Part shown: positions 1 through 5,576 of the stretch, one piece after another
How the letters are laid out: each line of letters begins with the position of its first letter
How positions within the stretch are numbered: position 1 is the first letter of the stretch
DNA from: Pseudomonas sp.
GTDB lineage: Bacteria; Pseudomonadota; Gammaproteobacteria; Pseudomonadales; Pseudomonadaceae
DNA: 5,576 bases
Assembly (NCBI GenBank): GCA_026398835.1
Contig: JAPLSD010000318.1
Location: forward strand, 1-5,576
Direction of reading: 5' to 3'
Translations under genes and position numbers: made by a program
The notes under the pieces: model-generated
Database searches by the model: none
Told to the model about the DNA's origin: nothing
The model's input: only the letters and a program-made list of their open reading frames with translations

Positions 1-1
1 A

Positions 2-601
2 CCCACCTGGCCGGGTGACACGCCTTTCCAGGAAGAACGCGTGTGGAAGTTCGGACCGGAGTGTCCAGTGAATGTCGGACGCATCACCCTGTCGCCTCAC
101 ACCGGCGCTCACGTCGATGCACCGCTGCATTACAGCGCTGACGGTGCGGCCATTGGCGATGTGTCGCTGGATGTCTATATCGGCCCTTGCCGCGTGTTGC
201 ATTGCCTGGACAGCGGGCAACTGGTGCACCCTGAGCAACTGGAAGGTCGTTTGGAGGACCTGCCTGAGCGCGTCCTGCTGCGTACCTATCGACAAGCACC
301 ACTGACGGCCTGGGATCCGGACTTCACCGCTGTCGCCAAAGAAACCGTCGACCTGCTGGCAAGTCTGGGCGTGCGCTTGATCGGAATCGATACGCCGTCG
401 TTGGACCCGCAGCAATCCAAAACCATGGATTCGCACAATGCGGTGGCCCGCCACGGCATGGCCATCCTCGAGGGCATCGTGCTCGATGACGTCCCGGAAG
501 GGGACTATGAACTGATCGCTTTGCCGCTACGTTTTGCCAACCTGGATGCCAGTCCGGTCAGGGCGATTTTGCGTCCACTGGTCCACTGGCCCACTGAATA
601 A
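2..601 (+). CDS. kynB: Kynurenine formamidase (arylformamidase), 5'-truncated by the window edge
   Basis: This enzyme hydrolyses N-formyl-L-kynurenine to L-kynurenine and formate, the second step of the kynurenine pathway, in the cytoplasm. The frame is open from base 2 and 199 codons are visible before the TAA stop. Bacterial KynB is usually about 210-220 residues, so some 15-18 N-terminal residues probably lie upstream. The GTG at 41 is an internal valine and not the start, because the preceding codons already encode conserved KynB sequence ([14 protein letters not shown]). The metal-binding signature of the cyclase/KynB family, [11 protein letters not shown], is at visible residues 33-43. 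A second family-typical stretch, [18 protein letters not shown], lies in the C-terminal half. kynA follows after 36 nt on the same strand with no terminator between, so the two are probably cotranscribed. Identification is from motifs remembered for the family. Confidence 0.95.
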   Translation, partial: PTWPGDTPFQEERVWKFGPECPVNVGRITLSPHTGAHVDAPLHYSADGAAIGDVSLDVYIGPCRVLHCLDSGQLVHPEQLEGRLEDLPERVLLRTYRQAPLTAWDPDFTAVAKETVDLLASLGVRLIGIDTPSLDPQQSKTMDSHNAVARHGMAILEGIVLDDVPEGDYELIALPLRFANLDASPVRAILRPLVHWPTE

Positions 602-637
602 ACTGCAACCGCAACCGCAACGTGAGGAGCCGACTCA

Positions 638-1492
638 ATGAGTCAATGTCCCTATTCCCCTTCAAACCAGACGGATGAATGGCATAACGCCGAGCTGAAT
701 TTTTCCGACTCCATGAGCTACGGCGACTATCTGGACCTGGGGCGCATTCTCAGCGCTCAGCACCCGTTGTCTCCAGACCATAACGAGATGCTCTTCATCA
801 TCCAGCATCAGACGTCTGAGCTGTGGATGAAGCTGATGTTGCACGAGCTCAAAGCCGCCCGCGAACACGTCAGGCTGGGAGAGTTGCCGCCCGCTTTTAA
901 AATGCTGGCGCGGGTCTCGCGAATTTTTGACCAGCTGGTGCATGCCTGGACGGTGCTGGCCACCATGACCCCCACCGAGTACCACGCGATACGGCCGTTT
1001 CTGGGGCAGTCATCGGGCTTCCAGTCGTTTCAGTACCGCGAGATTGAATTCATCCTCGGCAACAAGAGTGCAACCCTGTTGCGTCCGCATGCCCACCGGC
1101 CCGAGCTGTTGGCAGAGCTTGAAAAGGCGATTGCCACGCCTTCGCTATATGACGAAGCGATTCGGTTGATGGTCAGCGCAGGGTTGGCGATTGATCCACA
1201 GCGCTTCGAGCGCGATCCGGCTAGCCCAACCGTTCATGACGCCTCCGTCGAAGCGGCCTGGCGTGAGGTCTACACCGACCCGTCGCGTTATTGGGATCTC
1301 TATCAATTGGCAGAGAAACTCATCGACCTTGAGGACTCGTTCCGTCAATGGCGCTTCCGGCATGTCACCACGGTTGAGCGAATCATCGGTTTTCAACCGG
1401 GGACCGGCGGTACGGAAGGTGTTGGCTATCTGCGCAAGATGCTCGATACCGTGCTGTTCCCGGAGTTGTGGCGAGTGCGTTCGACCCTCTGA
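638..1492 (+). CDS. kynA: Tryptophan 2,3-dioxygenase
   Basis: This is the haem-dependent first enzyme of the kynurenine pathway: it oxidises L-tryptophan to N-formylkynurenine with O2, normally as a cytoplasmic homotetramer. The ATG at 638 is preceded by a good ribosome binding site (TGAGGAG, 623-629, 8 nt spacing), and the 284-residue length is normal for bacterial TDO. The distal-pocket motif [11 protein letters not shown] puts the active-site His at residue 57. The proximal haem ligand is His242, in the [11 protein letters not shown] segment, and the substrate-closing loop GTGGT starts at 255. Tyr115 and Arg119 match the tryptophan carboxylate-binding positions if Xanthomonas TDO numbering, from memory, is shifted by two. 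Position 253 is Gln where I recall Lys in other TDOs. A short tandem of GCAACC units (605-621) lies just before the ribosome binding site. It is the second gene of the visible kynB-kynA unit. Confidence 0.97.
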   Translation: MSQCPYSPSNQTDEWHNAELNFSDSMSYGDYLDLGRILSAQHPLSPDHNEMLFIIQHQTSELWMKLMLHELKAAREHVRLGELPPAFKMLARVSRIFDQLVHAWTVLATMTPTEYHAIRPFLGQSSGFQSFQYREIEFILGNKSATLLRPHAHRPELLAELEKAIATPSLYDEAIRLMVSAGLAIDPQRFERDPASPTVHDASVEAAWREVYTDPSRYWDLYQLAEKLIDLEDSFRQWRFRHVTTVERIIGFQPGTGGTEGVGYLRKMLDTVLFPELWRVRSTL

Positions 1493-1503
1493 CCCGGATA
1501 TAC

Positions 1504-1539
1504 AAAAGCCCCGACATTCATCGAATGTCGGGGCTTTTT
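1504..1539. terminator. Bidirectional rho-independent terminator between kynA and aroP
   Basis: A perfect 12-bp stem (1508-1519 paired with 1523-1534) with a 3-nt loop ATC is flanked by AAAA on the left (1504-1507) and TTTTT on the right (1535-1539). Including the A:T pairs, the stem reaches 16 bp. On the + strand it lies 12 nt after the kynA stop and ends in a U tract. On the - strand the A run becomes a U tract, and the hairpin starts 17 nt after the permease stop. It therefore probably terminates both convergent units. Confidence 0.92.
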
Positions 1540-1555
1540 GTCGAGGGTTTAAAGG

Positions 1556-2959
1556 TTATTGAACTACGGGCAAGCCCCGATCCCTGGCCACACGCATCCG
1601 GTAGAACACGTAGATGATCAACACCCACACTGGTATCGCAAAGACCGAGGCGCGTATCCCTGGAATCATCAGCATGACGCAGATGATCATGGCCATGAAC
1701 GCCAGGCACAGGTAGTTGCTGAAGGGGAACCAGAACGACTTGAAGCTCGGCACGATGCCTTGCTGGCCCATGACTTTGCGAAACTTCAGGTGGGTCAGGC
1801 TGATCAGCGTCCAGTTGATCATCAGCGATGCGACCACCAGCGCGAACAGCAACTCAAGCGCTTCATGCGGGGCGAGGTAGTTAACCAGCACGGACAGCAT
1901 GGTGATCAACGCCGATATACCCAACGCCCGCAATGGCACGCCCTGTTTGTTCAGTTTCATCAGCGATTTGGGGGCGTCGCCCTGTTCGGCCAGGCCATAG
2001 AGCATGCGGCTGTTGCAGTAGACGCCACTGTTATAGACCGAGAGCGCCGCGGTGAGCACCACGAAATTGAGGATATGCGCTGCGGTATCGCTGCCGATCA
2101 AGGAGAAAATCTGCACGAATGGACTGCCGCTATAGGCATCGCCCGACGCGCCCAGTGTTTGCAGCAGTTGATCCCACGGATACAGCGAAAGCAGCACGGT
2201 GAGTGCGCCGACATAGAAGATCAACACGCGATAAACCACCTGGTTGATCGCCTTGGGAATGACCTTCCTCGGCTCGCTGGCTTCAGCGGCGGTGATGCCG
2301 ACCAACTCCAGACCGCCGAAGGAGAACATGATGAACGCCATCGACATCAGCAAACCCGTGGTGCCGTTGGGGAAGAAACCGCCGTGGCTCCACAGGTTAC
2401 TGACCGAGGCCTGCGGGCCGCCGGTGCCGCTGAACAGCATGTAGCAGCCCAGGGCGATCATGCCGATGATCGCAACGACCTTGATGATCGCGAACCAGAA
2501 CTCCATCTCGCCGAAGACTTTGACGTTCATCGTGTTGATCAAGTTGACCAGCACGAAGAACACCGCCGCGCTGACCCAGGTGGGGACCTCCGGCCACCAG
2601 AACTGCACGTACTTGCCGACGGCCGTCAGCTCGGCCATACCCACCAACACATACAGCACCCAGTAGTTCCAGCCGGACAGAAAGCCGGCATAACCGCCCC
2701 AGTACTTATGCGCAAAGTGACTGAAGGAACCGGCCACCGGTTCCTCGACGATCATCTCTCCCAGCTGGCGCATGATCAGAAAAGCGATGAACCCGGCAAT
2801 CGCATAGCCGAGGATCATCGACGGCCCGGCCGACTTGAGAACACCGGCGGAGCCTAGAAACAAGCCGGTACCAATCGCGCCGCCCAATGCGATCAGTTGA
2901 ATATGACGATTTTTCAACCCCCGCTTGAGCTCGCCTTGTTGCAAGATTTCATCCGCCAT
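1556..2959 (-). CDS. aroP: Aromatic amino acid permease, AroP type (APC superfamily)
   Basis: This is an inner-membrane proton symporter of the amino acid transporter (AAT) family in the APC superfamily, most likely taking up tryptophan, phenylalanine and/or tyrosine. The 467-residue protein tracks remembered E. coli AroP/PheP closely from the N-terminus: LKRGLKNRHIQLIALGG, then the unwound TM1 signature GAIGTGLF (residues 27-34), the EEPVAGSFSHFA segment, the FGEMEFWFAIIKV segment, and FSFGGLELVGITAAEA of TM6. Hydrophobic stretches fit about 12 membrane spans. It is somewhat longer than E. coli AroP (about 457), partly through a longer loop, LLQTLGASGDAYSGSPF, before the SPF motif. The ATG at 2957-2959 has AAGGGA upstream (2965-2970) at 5 nt. 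It lies 78 nt downstream of antC on the same strand with no clear terminator between. Family is certain; exact substrate is inferred from the tryptophan-catabolic setting, and PheP-like specificity is possible. Confidence 0.88.
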   Translation of the reverse strand: MADEILQQGELKRGLKNRHIQLIALGGAIGTGLFLGSAGVLKSAGPSMILGYAIAGFIAFLIMRQLGEMIVEEPVAGSFSHFAHKYWGGYAGFLSGWNYWVLYVLVGMAELTAVGKYVQFWWPEVPTWVSAAVFFVLVNLINTMNVKVFGEMEFWFAIIKVVAIIGMIALGCYMLFSGTGGPQASVSNLWSHGGFFPNGTTGLLMSMAFIMFSFGGLELVGITAAEASEPRKVIPKAINQVVYRVLIFYVGALTVLLSLYPWDQLLQTLGASGDAYSGSPFVQIFSLIGSDTAAHILNFVVLTAALSVYNSGVYCNSRMLYGLAEQGDAPKSLMKLNKQGVPLRALGISALITMLSVLVNYLAPHEALELLFALVVASLMINWTLISLTHLKFRKVMGQQGIVPSFKSFWFPFSNYLCLAFMAMIICVMLMIPGIRASVFAIPVWVLIIYVFYRMRVARDRGLPVVQ

Positions 2960-3037
2960 CGGGTTCCCTTCTCGTTGTTATGGTCAGGCCTGGTTTGAAT
3001 GCGTCAGGTTATTCAATCGCTGCTCATTTTTGAATGA
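2960..3037 (-). other. antC-aroP intergenic spacer, no strong terminator seen
   Basis: This 78-nt gap separates the antC stop from the aroP start. I find no GC-rich hairpin followed by a T run in the direction of transcription, only weak AT-rich inverted bits (ATTCAA/TTGAAT) and two copies of CCTGAC. No convincing -35/-10 pair is visible either. The aroP ribosome binding site is at the end nearest the gene. Read-through from antABC into aroP is therefore plausible but not shown. Confidence 0.5.
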
Positions 3038-4060
3038 TCAGATATTACTCTCGGTAAATTTTTCGTAATACAGATGAACGCTGTCAGGTGTCTGTTCCTG
3101 CAACCAGCTCTTGATCGATTCGACCATCGGTGGTGGGCCGCAGACATACATGTCGACCGCCGCGTCGCGCAGTTCGCGGGTGTCGAAATGCTCGGTGATA
3201 TAACCGCGCTTCCCCTCCCATGCCGGCGATGGATCACTGACCACCTCGGTGTAGCGAAACCCCGGAATGCGTTCGGCATAGGCCTCAATGCGTGCGCTTT
3301 CGCACAGATCGGCTGCATCCCGTACACCGTAGTACAAATGCACCGGCTGCTCGCAACCGCGTTTGGCAAGCTCGTCGAGCATGCCCAGCAGCGCGGATAA
3401 CCCGGTGCCGCCGGCGACCAAAATCAGCGGTTTAGCAACGTGACGAAGATAGAACGCCCCCAGCGGCGCCTCCAGTTCGATTTCGTCGCCCACCTGGCAG
3501 CGTTCACGGATGTAGTTGCTCATCACCCCGTCAGGCAGCAGGCGAATCAGGAATTGCAGGTGATTGCTGTTGCTCGGCCGGTTGGCGAACGAGTAGGAGC
3601 GCTTGCTCTGCGTACCCGGGATCAGCAGCCGGGCGTATTGTCCCGGCAGGAAATCCAGTGGTTGGCCTGCGGTGCCCAAATCCAGATGCAGGATCGCGGT
3701 ACTGGCCGAGACCTGCCTGACTTCAGTGACCGTTGCGCTGAGTCGGTCAGGGCCTGAGGCGTTGCACAGGCTGGAGGCGAAGTCGAAATAAAACGCCGCA
3801 TCGGATTTTACCCGGGTCTGGCAGGTGAGCATTTTGCGTTGTTGCAGGTCCTGGCTGGAGAGGGCTTCCTCGTCCACGTAGTCCTGGCTGTAGTCGCCGG
3901 ATTCGCAGCGGCCCTGGCAGGTTCCGCAGACGCCTTCGCGGCAATCCAGAGGAATATTGATGCCGTTGCGCAGGGCGGCGTCGAGCAGTATTTCGTTGGG
4001 CTGTACGGGAAAGAACAGCGTTTTGCCGTCGGCAAAGCTGAACGCGACTTTGTGGTTCAT
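3038..4060 (-). CDS. antC: Anthranilate 1,2-dioxygenase electron transfer component (NADH:acceptor reductase)
   Basis: This reductase passes electrons from NADH through FAD and a plant-type [2Fe-2S] cluster to the AntAB oxygenase. The 340-residue protein has three domains in order. First is an N-terminal ferredoxin with cluster cysteines Cys40, Cys45, Cys48 and Cys80 (CREGVCGTC, then LTCQTR). Next is an FAD-binding domain with RSYSFAN at 154-160 and GVMSNYI at 178-184. Last is an NAD-binding domain with GGTG at 217-220 and the C-terminal CGPPPM motif. This layout is typical of BenC/AntC class IB reductases. The ATG at 4058-4060 has GGAG at 4069-4072, 8 nt away, and starts 18 nt after the antB stop, so it is operonic with antB. 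BenC (benzoate) is the main alternative from sequence alone; the AntA-like neighbour and the kyn genes favour AntC. All cofactor motifs are intact. Confidence 0.93.
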   Translation of the reverse strand: MNHKVAFSFADGKTLFFPVQPNEILLDAALRNGINIPLDCREGVCGTCQGRCESGDYSQDYVDEEALSSQDLQQRKMLTCQTRVKSDAAFYFDFASSLCNASGPDRLSATVTEVRQVSASTAILHLDLGTAGQPLDFLPGQYARLLIPGTQSKRSYSFANRPSNSNHLQFLIRLLPDGVMSNYIRERCQVGDEIELEAPLGAFYLRHVAKPLILVAGGTGLSALLGMLDELAKRGCEQPVHLYYGVRDAADLCESARIEAYAERIPGFRYTEVVSDPSPAWEGKRGYITEHFDTRELRDAAVDMYVCGPPPMVESIKSWLQEQTPDSVHLYYEKFTESNI

Positions 4061-4078
4061 GCCCCGGTCTCCATGGAT

Positions 4079-4570
4079 TCAGAGGTGGTAGAAATCGAGC
4101 ACCGAGTTGATGGTGTCGTTGAGCAGCAGCACGTGTTTGCGGGCAATGACCCAGCTGTCTTCGTGGGGCTTGAGGCGATAGGTCGCGAGCCCGTAGAACT
4201 GCTCGGAAGTAGCCAGGCGATAGAACAGGGTGTGCCAGTTCAGACGCACCTCCAGGTCACCGCCCTCGAGTTCACCGATACGTACGTTGTTGACCATGTG
4301 CAGGGTGCGCGGCATCGGGGTCGATGAGGCGGATTTACCGGTGCGCAGGCGGAACACGCGGTCTTCCAGGCCCGAACGGTTGGGGTAGTAGATCAGCGAC
4401 ATTTCGCGTTTGGGGTCGCGGGTGTAGACGTGTTCCGAGTCCCATTGCGGCAGATGAAACTCACTCTGCTCGTCGAACAATTTGATGTAGGCGTCCCAAT
4501 CCTGGGCATCGCACAGTTCGGATTTGCGGTAGAAAAATTGTTCGATCTGGTACTGCAATTGCGGATTCAT
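4079..4570 (-). CDS. antB: Anthranilate 1,2-dioxygenase small (beta) subunit
   Basis: This is the beta subunit of the two-component Rieske dioxygenase that converts anthranilate to catechol with release of CO2 and ammonia. It belongs to the ring-hydroxylating dioxygenase beta family (NTF2-like fold), whose members play a mainly structural role with the alpha subunit. The first residues (MNPQLQYQIEQFFYRKSELCD) and WDAYIKLFDEQSEFHLPQW are characteristic, and the 163-residue length is normal. Two starts are possible: GTG at 4574-4576, which overlaps the antA stop by 4 nt, or ATG at 4568-4570. I chose the ATG because the GAGG at 4578-4581 is 7 nt from it but only 1 nt from the GTG. The tight junction with antA suggests translational coupling, which matters because antA appears broken. 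BenB/XylY-type subunits are the nearest alternatives. Confidence 0.92.
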   Translation of the reverse strand: MNPQLQYQIEQFFYRKSELCDAQDWDAYIKLFDEQSEFHLPQWDSEHVYTRDPKREMSLIYYPNRSGLEDRVFRLRTGKSASSTPMPRTLHMVNNVRIGELEGGDLEVRLNWHTLFYRLATSEQFYGLATYRLKPHEDSWVIARKHVLLLNDTINSVLDFYHL

Positions 4571-4577
4571 GTTCACA

Positions 4578-4581
4578 CCTC
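4578..4581 (-). promoter_or_regulatory. Ribosome binding site that decides the antB start
   Basis: On the - strand GAGG is followed by 7 nt and then ATG (4568-4570), a proper spacing. The upstream in-frame GTG (4574-4576) would be only 1 nt from it. The site lies inside the last codons of antA, as expected for coupled genes. Confidence 0.7.
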
Positions 4582-5435
4582 ACGCAGCTTCAGGGATTTC
4601 GCTTCCAGGCCATTGAGCAGAAATTTCTGCCAGTTGCTGTGCTGGTTGACGTAAAGCCCTTCATGGGTGAATTCGGTGCCGGTCATTGCGGGGGCGATGC
4701 CGATCGACTCGCTGTTGGGCGTAGCGCCGGTCGCCCATTGGTGGCTGCCACGGGAAATATCGCTCCAGCGTTCCAGGCGTGCCTGGAAACCACGTTGGGC
4801 TTCGCGAAACTCCACCAGGTCGTCCGGGGTGCCGAGTCCGGACACGTTGAAGAAGTCTTCGAACTGACGAATCCGGTTCTCGCGATCCGCGTCCGACTCG
4901 TTCTTGACGCCCAGGCACTGGCTGATGATTTCGGTCTTGTTCCAGGCCACCGGGCGGATGATGCGCAGCTGAGAGCTGATTTGATCGAGGAAAAACAGGC
5001 TGGGATAAATGTTCAGGTTACGCAGGCGGTGCATCATCCATTCGGCCTTTTCCTGGCCATGTTCTTCGATCAGGCGCGGCATGATCGTGGCGTAGCCGGA
5101 ACGCACCGCCGGGTTTGGCATGTCGCTGAACAACAGGCTGTGGCCATTATCGAAGGCGAACCAGCCGTCATCAGTATTGGCGTCGCCGGCACCGAGTTTG
5201 CTGTAGTCGAGCGTGCCGCTGGAGCTGGTGCCGTTCTCGCTGTTGACCTGCTGGCGGTGCTGCACGGTGGCCACGTAGTTATAGTGGACAGTGCTGACGT
5301 GATAGCCGTCGAGACCGTTTTCGTTCTGCAGTTTCCAGTTGCCGTCGTAGGTGTAGGCCGACTTGCCGGGCAGTACTTCCAGCTCACCGGTGGGCGACTG
5401 GGCAACCATCATGTCGAAGAACACTTTGGCGTCGC

Positions 5436-5439
5436 CGCT
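5436..5439 (-). other. Deletion junction inside antA
   Basis: The last codon that fits the Rieske-side frame is GAA (5439-5441, the E of YPE). The first codon that fits the catalytic-side frame is GGC (5434-5436, the G of GDAKVFF). Two bases (5437-5438, GC on the - strand) lie between. The shift needs a net loss of 3n+1 bases. A gap of 38 codons minus those two bases is 112, which satisfies this; the 38 comes from remembered homologues and is approximate. Confidence 0.75.
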
Positions 5440-5576
5440 TCCGGGTATTCGCCGGGGGCTTTGACCTTGACCAGGCGACCATCGCTTTTGTAGCACCAGG
5501 CGTGGAACGGGCAGGTGAAGGTCGACTGGTTGCCCTTGCCGACGCGGGTCAAGGTCGTGCCACGATGCTGGCAGGC

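Larger units (their letters stand above)
4573..5576 (-). pseudogene. antA: Anthranilate 1,2-dioxygenase large (alpha) subunit, disrupted by an internal deletion/frameshift; N-terminus outside window
   Basis: The alpha subunit carries the Rieske [2Fe-2S] cluster and the catalytic mononuclear iron of anthranilate dioxygenase. The window enters inside the Rieske domain. Frame one, from 5576, encodes CQHR, 17 residues after the His, then CPFH (complete CxH-x17-CxxH ligands), continues to VKVKAPGEYPE, then meets a TGA at 5409-5411. Frame two takes over at GDAKVFFDMM (from 5436) and runs to the stop at 4573-4575. It contains the mononuclear-iron motif DGYHVSTVH (Asp 5308-5310, His 5299-5301, His 5284-5286) and a normal C-terminus ending LKLREV. 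In remembered BenA/AntA proteins about 38 residues lie between the YPE and GD(A/T) motifs; here they are gone. The GTG at 5494-5496 that would open frame two is an artefact of the shift. Downstream sequence shows no further damage, suggesting a recent lesion or an assembly error. Confidence 0.88.

Noticed and set aside
41..43. GTG as the kynB start
   Set aside because: The frame is open upstream to base 2 and encodes conserved KynB residues (TWPGDTPF), so this GTG is an internal Val codon.
605..621. Tandem GCAACC units before kynA
   Set aside because: Fewer than three full copies of a 6-nt unit in a short spacer; too short to call a functional repeat.
1559..2857. A 432-codon open frame on the + strand opposite aroP
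   Set aside because: Its product is rich in His, Gln, Arg and Asp, with no recognisable domain, and it mirrors a membrane protein with clear family motifs on the - strand. It is an antisense shadow of GC-rich coding sequence.
2960..3037. Possible promoter or regulator site with two CCTGAC copies before aroP
   Set aside because: The copies are only 6 nt and there is no matching -35/-10 pair at a usual spacing; it could easily be chance.
5409..5441. Programmed ribosomal frameshift as the explanation of the antA frame change
   Set aside because: No slippery heptamer or obvious downstream stimulator is seen, and a frameshift would not restore the roughly 38 missing linker residues.
4639..5493. 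A 284-codon open frame on the + strand opposite antA
   Set aside because: Low-complexity Val/Ala/Gly-rich product without motifs; the opposite strand carries conserved AntA sequence, so this is a shadow.

Overview
The window looks like a Pseudomonas chromosome, probably of the P. fluorescens group. This is inferred from remembered protein family resemblance, the moderately GC-rich codon use and the gene set; no search was run. The content is conventional metabolism: a compact locus for tryptophan breakdown through kynurenine and anthranilate. I see no mobile element, CRISPR array, RNA gene or unknown defence-type system.

Layout. On the + strand the window opens inside kynB (arylformamidase; its first residues lie before base 1), followed 36 nt later by complete kynA (tryptophan 2,3-dioxygenase). 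A strong hairpin with A and T runs on its two sides closes this unit and probably also terminates the convergent unit on the other strand. Everything from about 1556 to the right edge is on the - strand. Read in the direction of transcription, the order is antA (anthranilate 1,2-dioxygenase large subunit, entering from beyond base 5576), antB (small subunit), antC (NADH reductase) and an AroP-type aromatic amino acid permease.

How the genes fit together. The permease would bring in tryptophan. KynA opens the indole ring to N-formylkynurenine and KynB removes the formyl group to give kynurenine. Kynureninase (KynU, not in this window) would release anthranilate, which AntABC converts to catechol for the beta-ketoadipate pathway. 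The start and the end of the route sit back to back in one locus.

The one real anomaly is in antA. The Rieske part and the catalytic part are in different reading frames, joined at about 5436-5439. Compared with the remembered BenA/AntA family pattern, roughly 38 residues are missing at that point, and the frame shift requires a loss of 3n+1 bases. As given, antA cannot make a full-length subunit, so the strain would be predicted to lose anthranilate dioxygenation unless the deletion is an assembly artefact or a second copy exists. antB, antC, kynA and the permease look intact.
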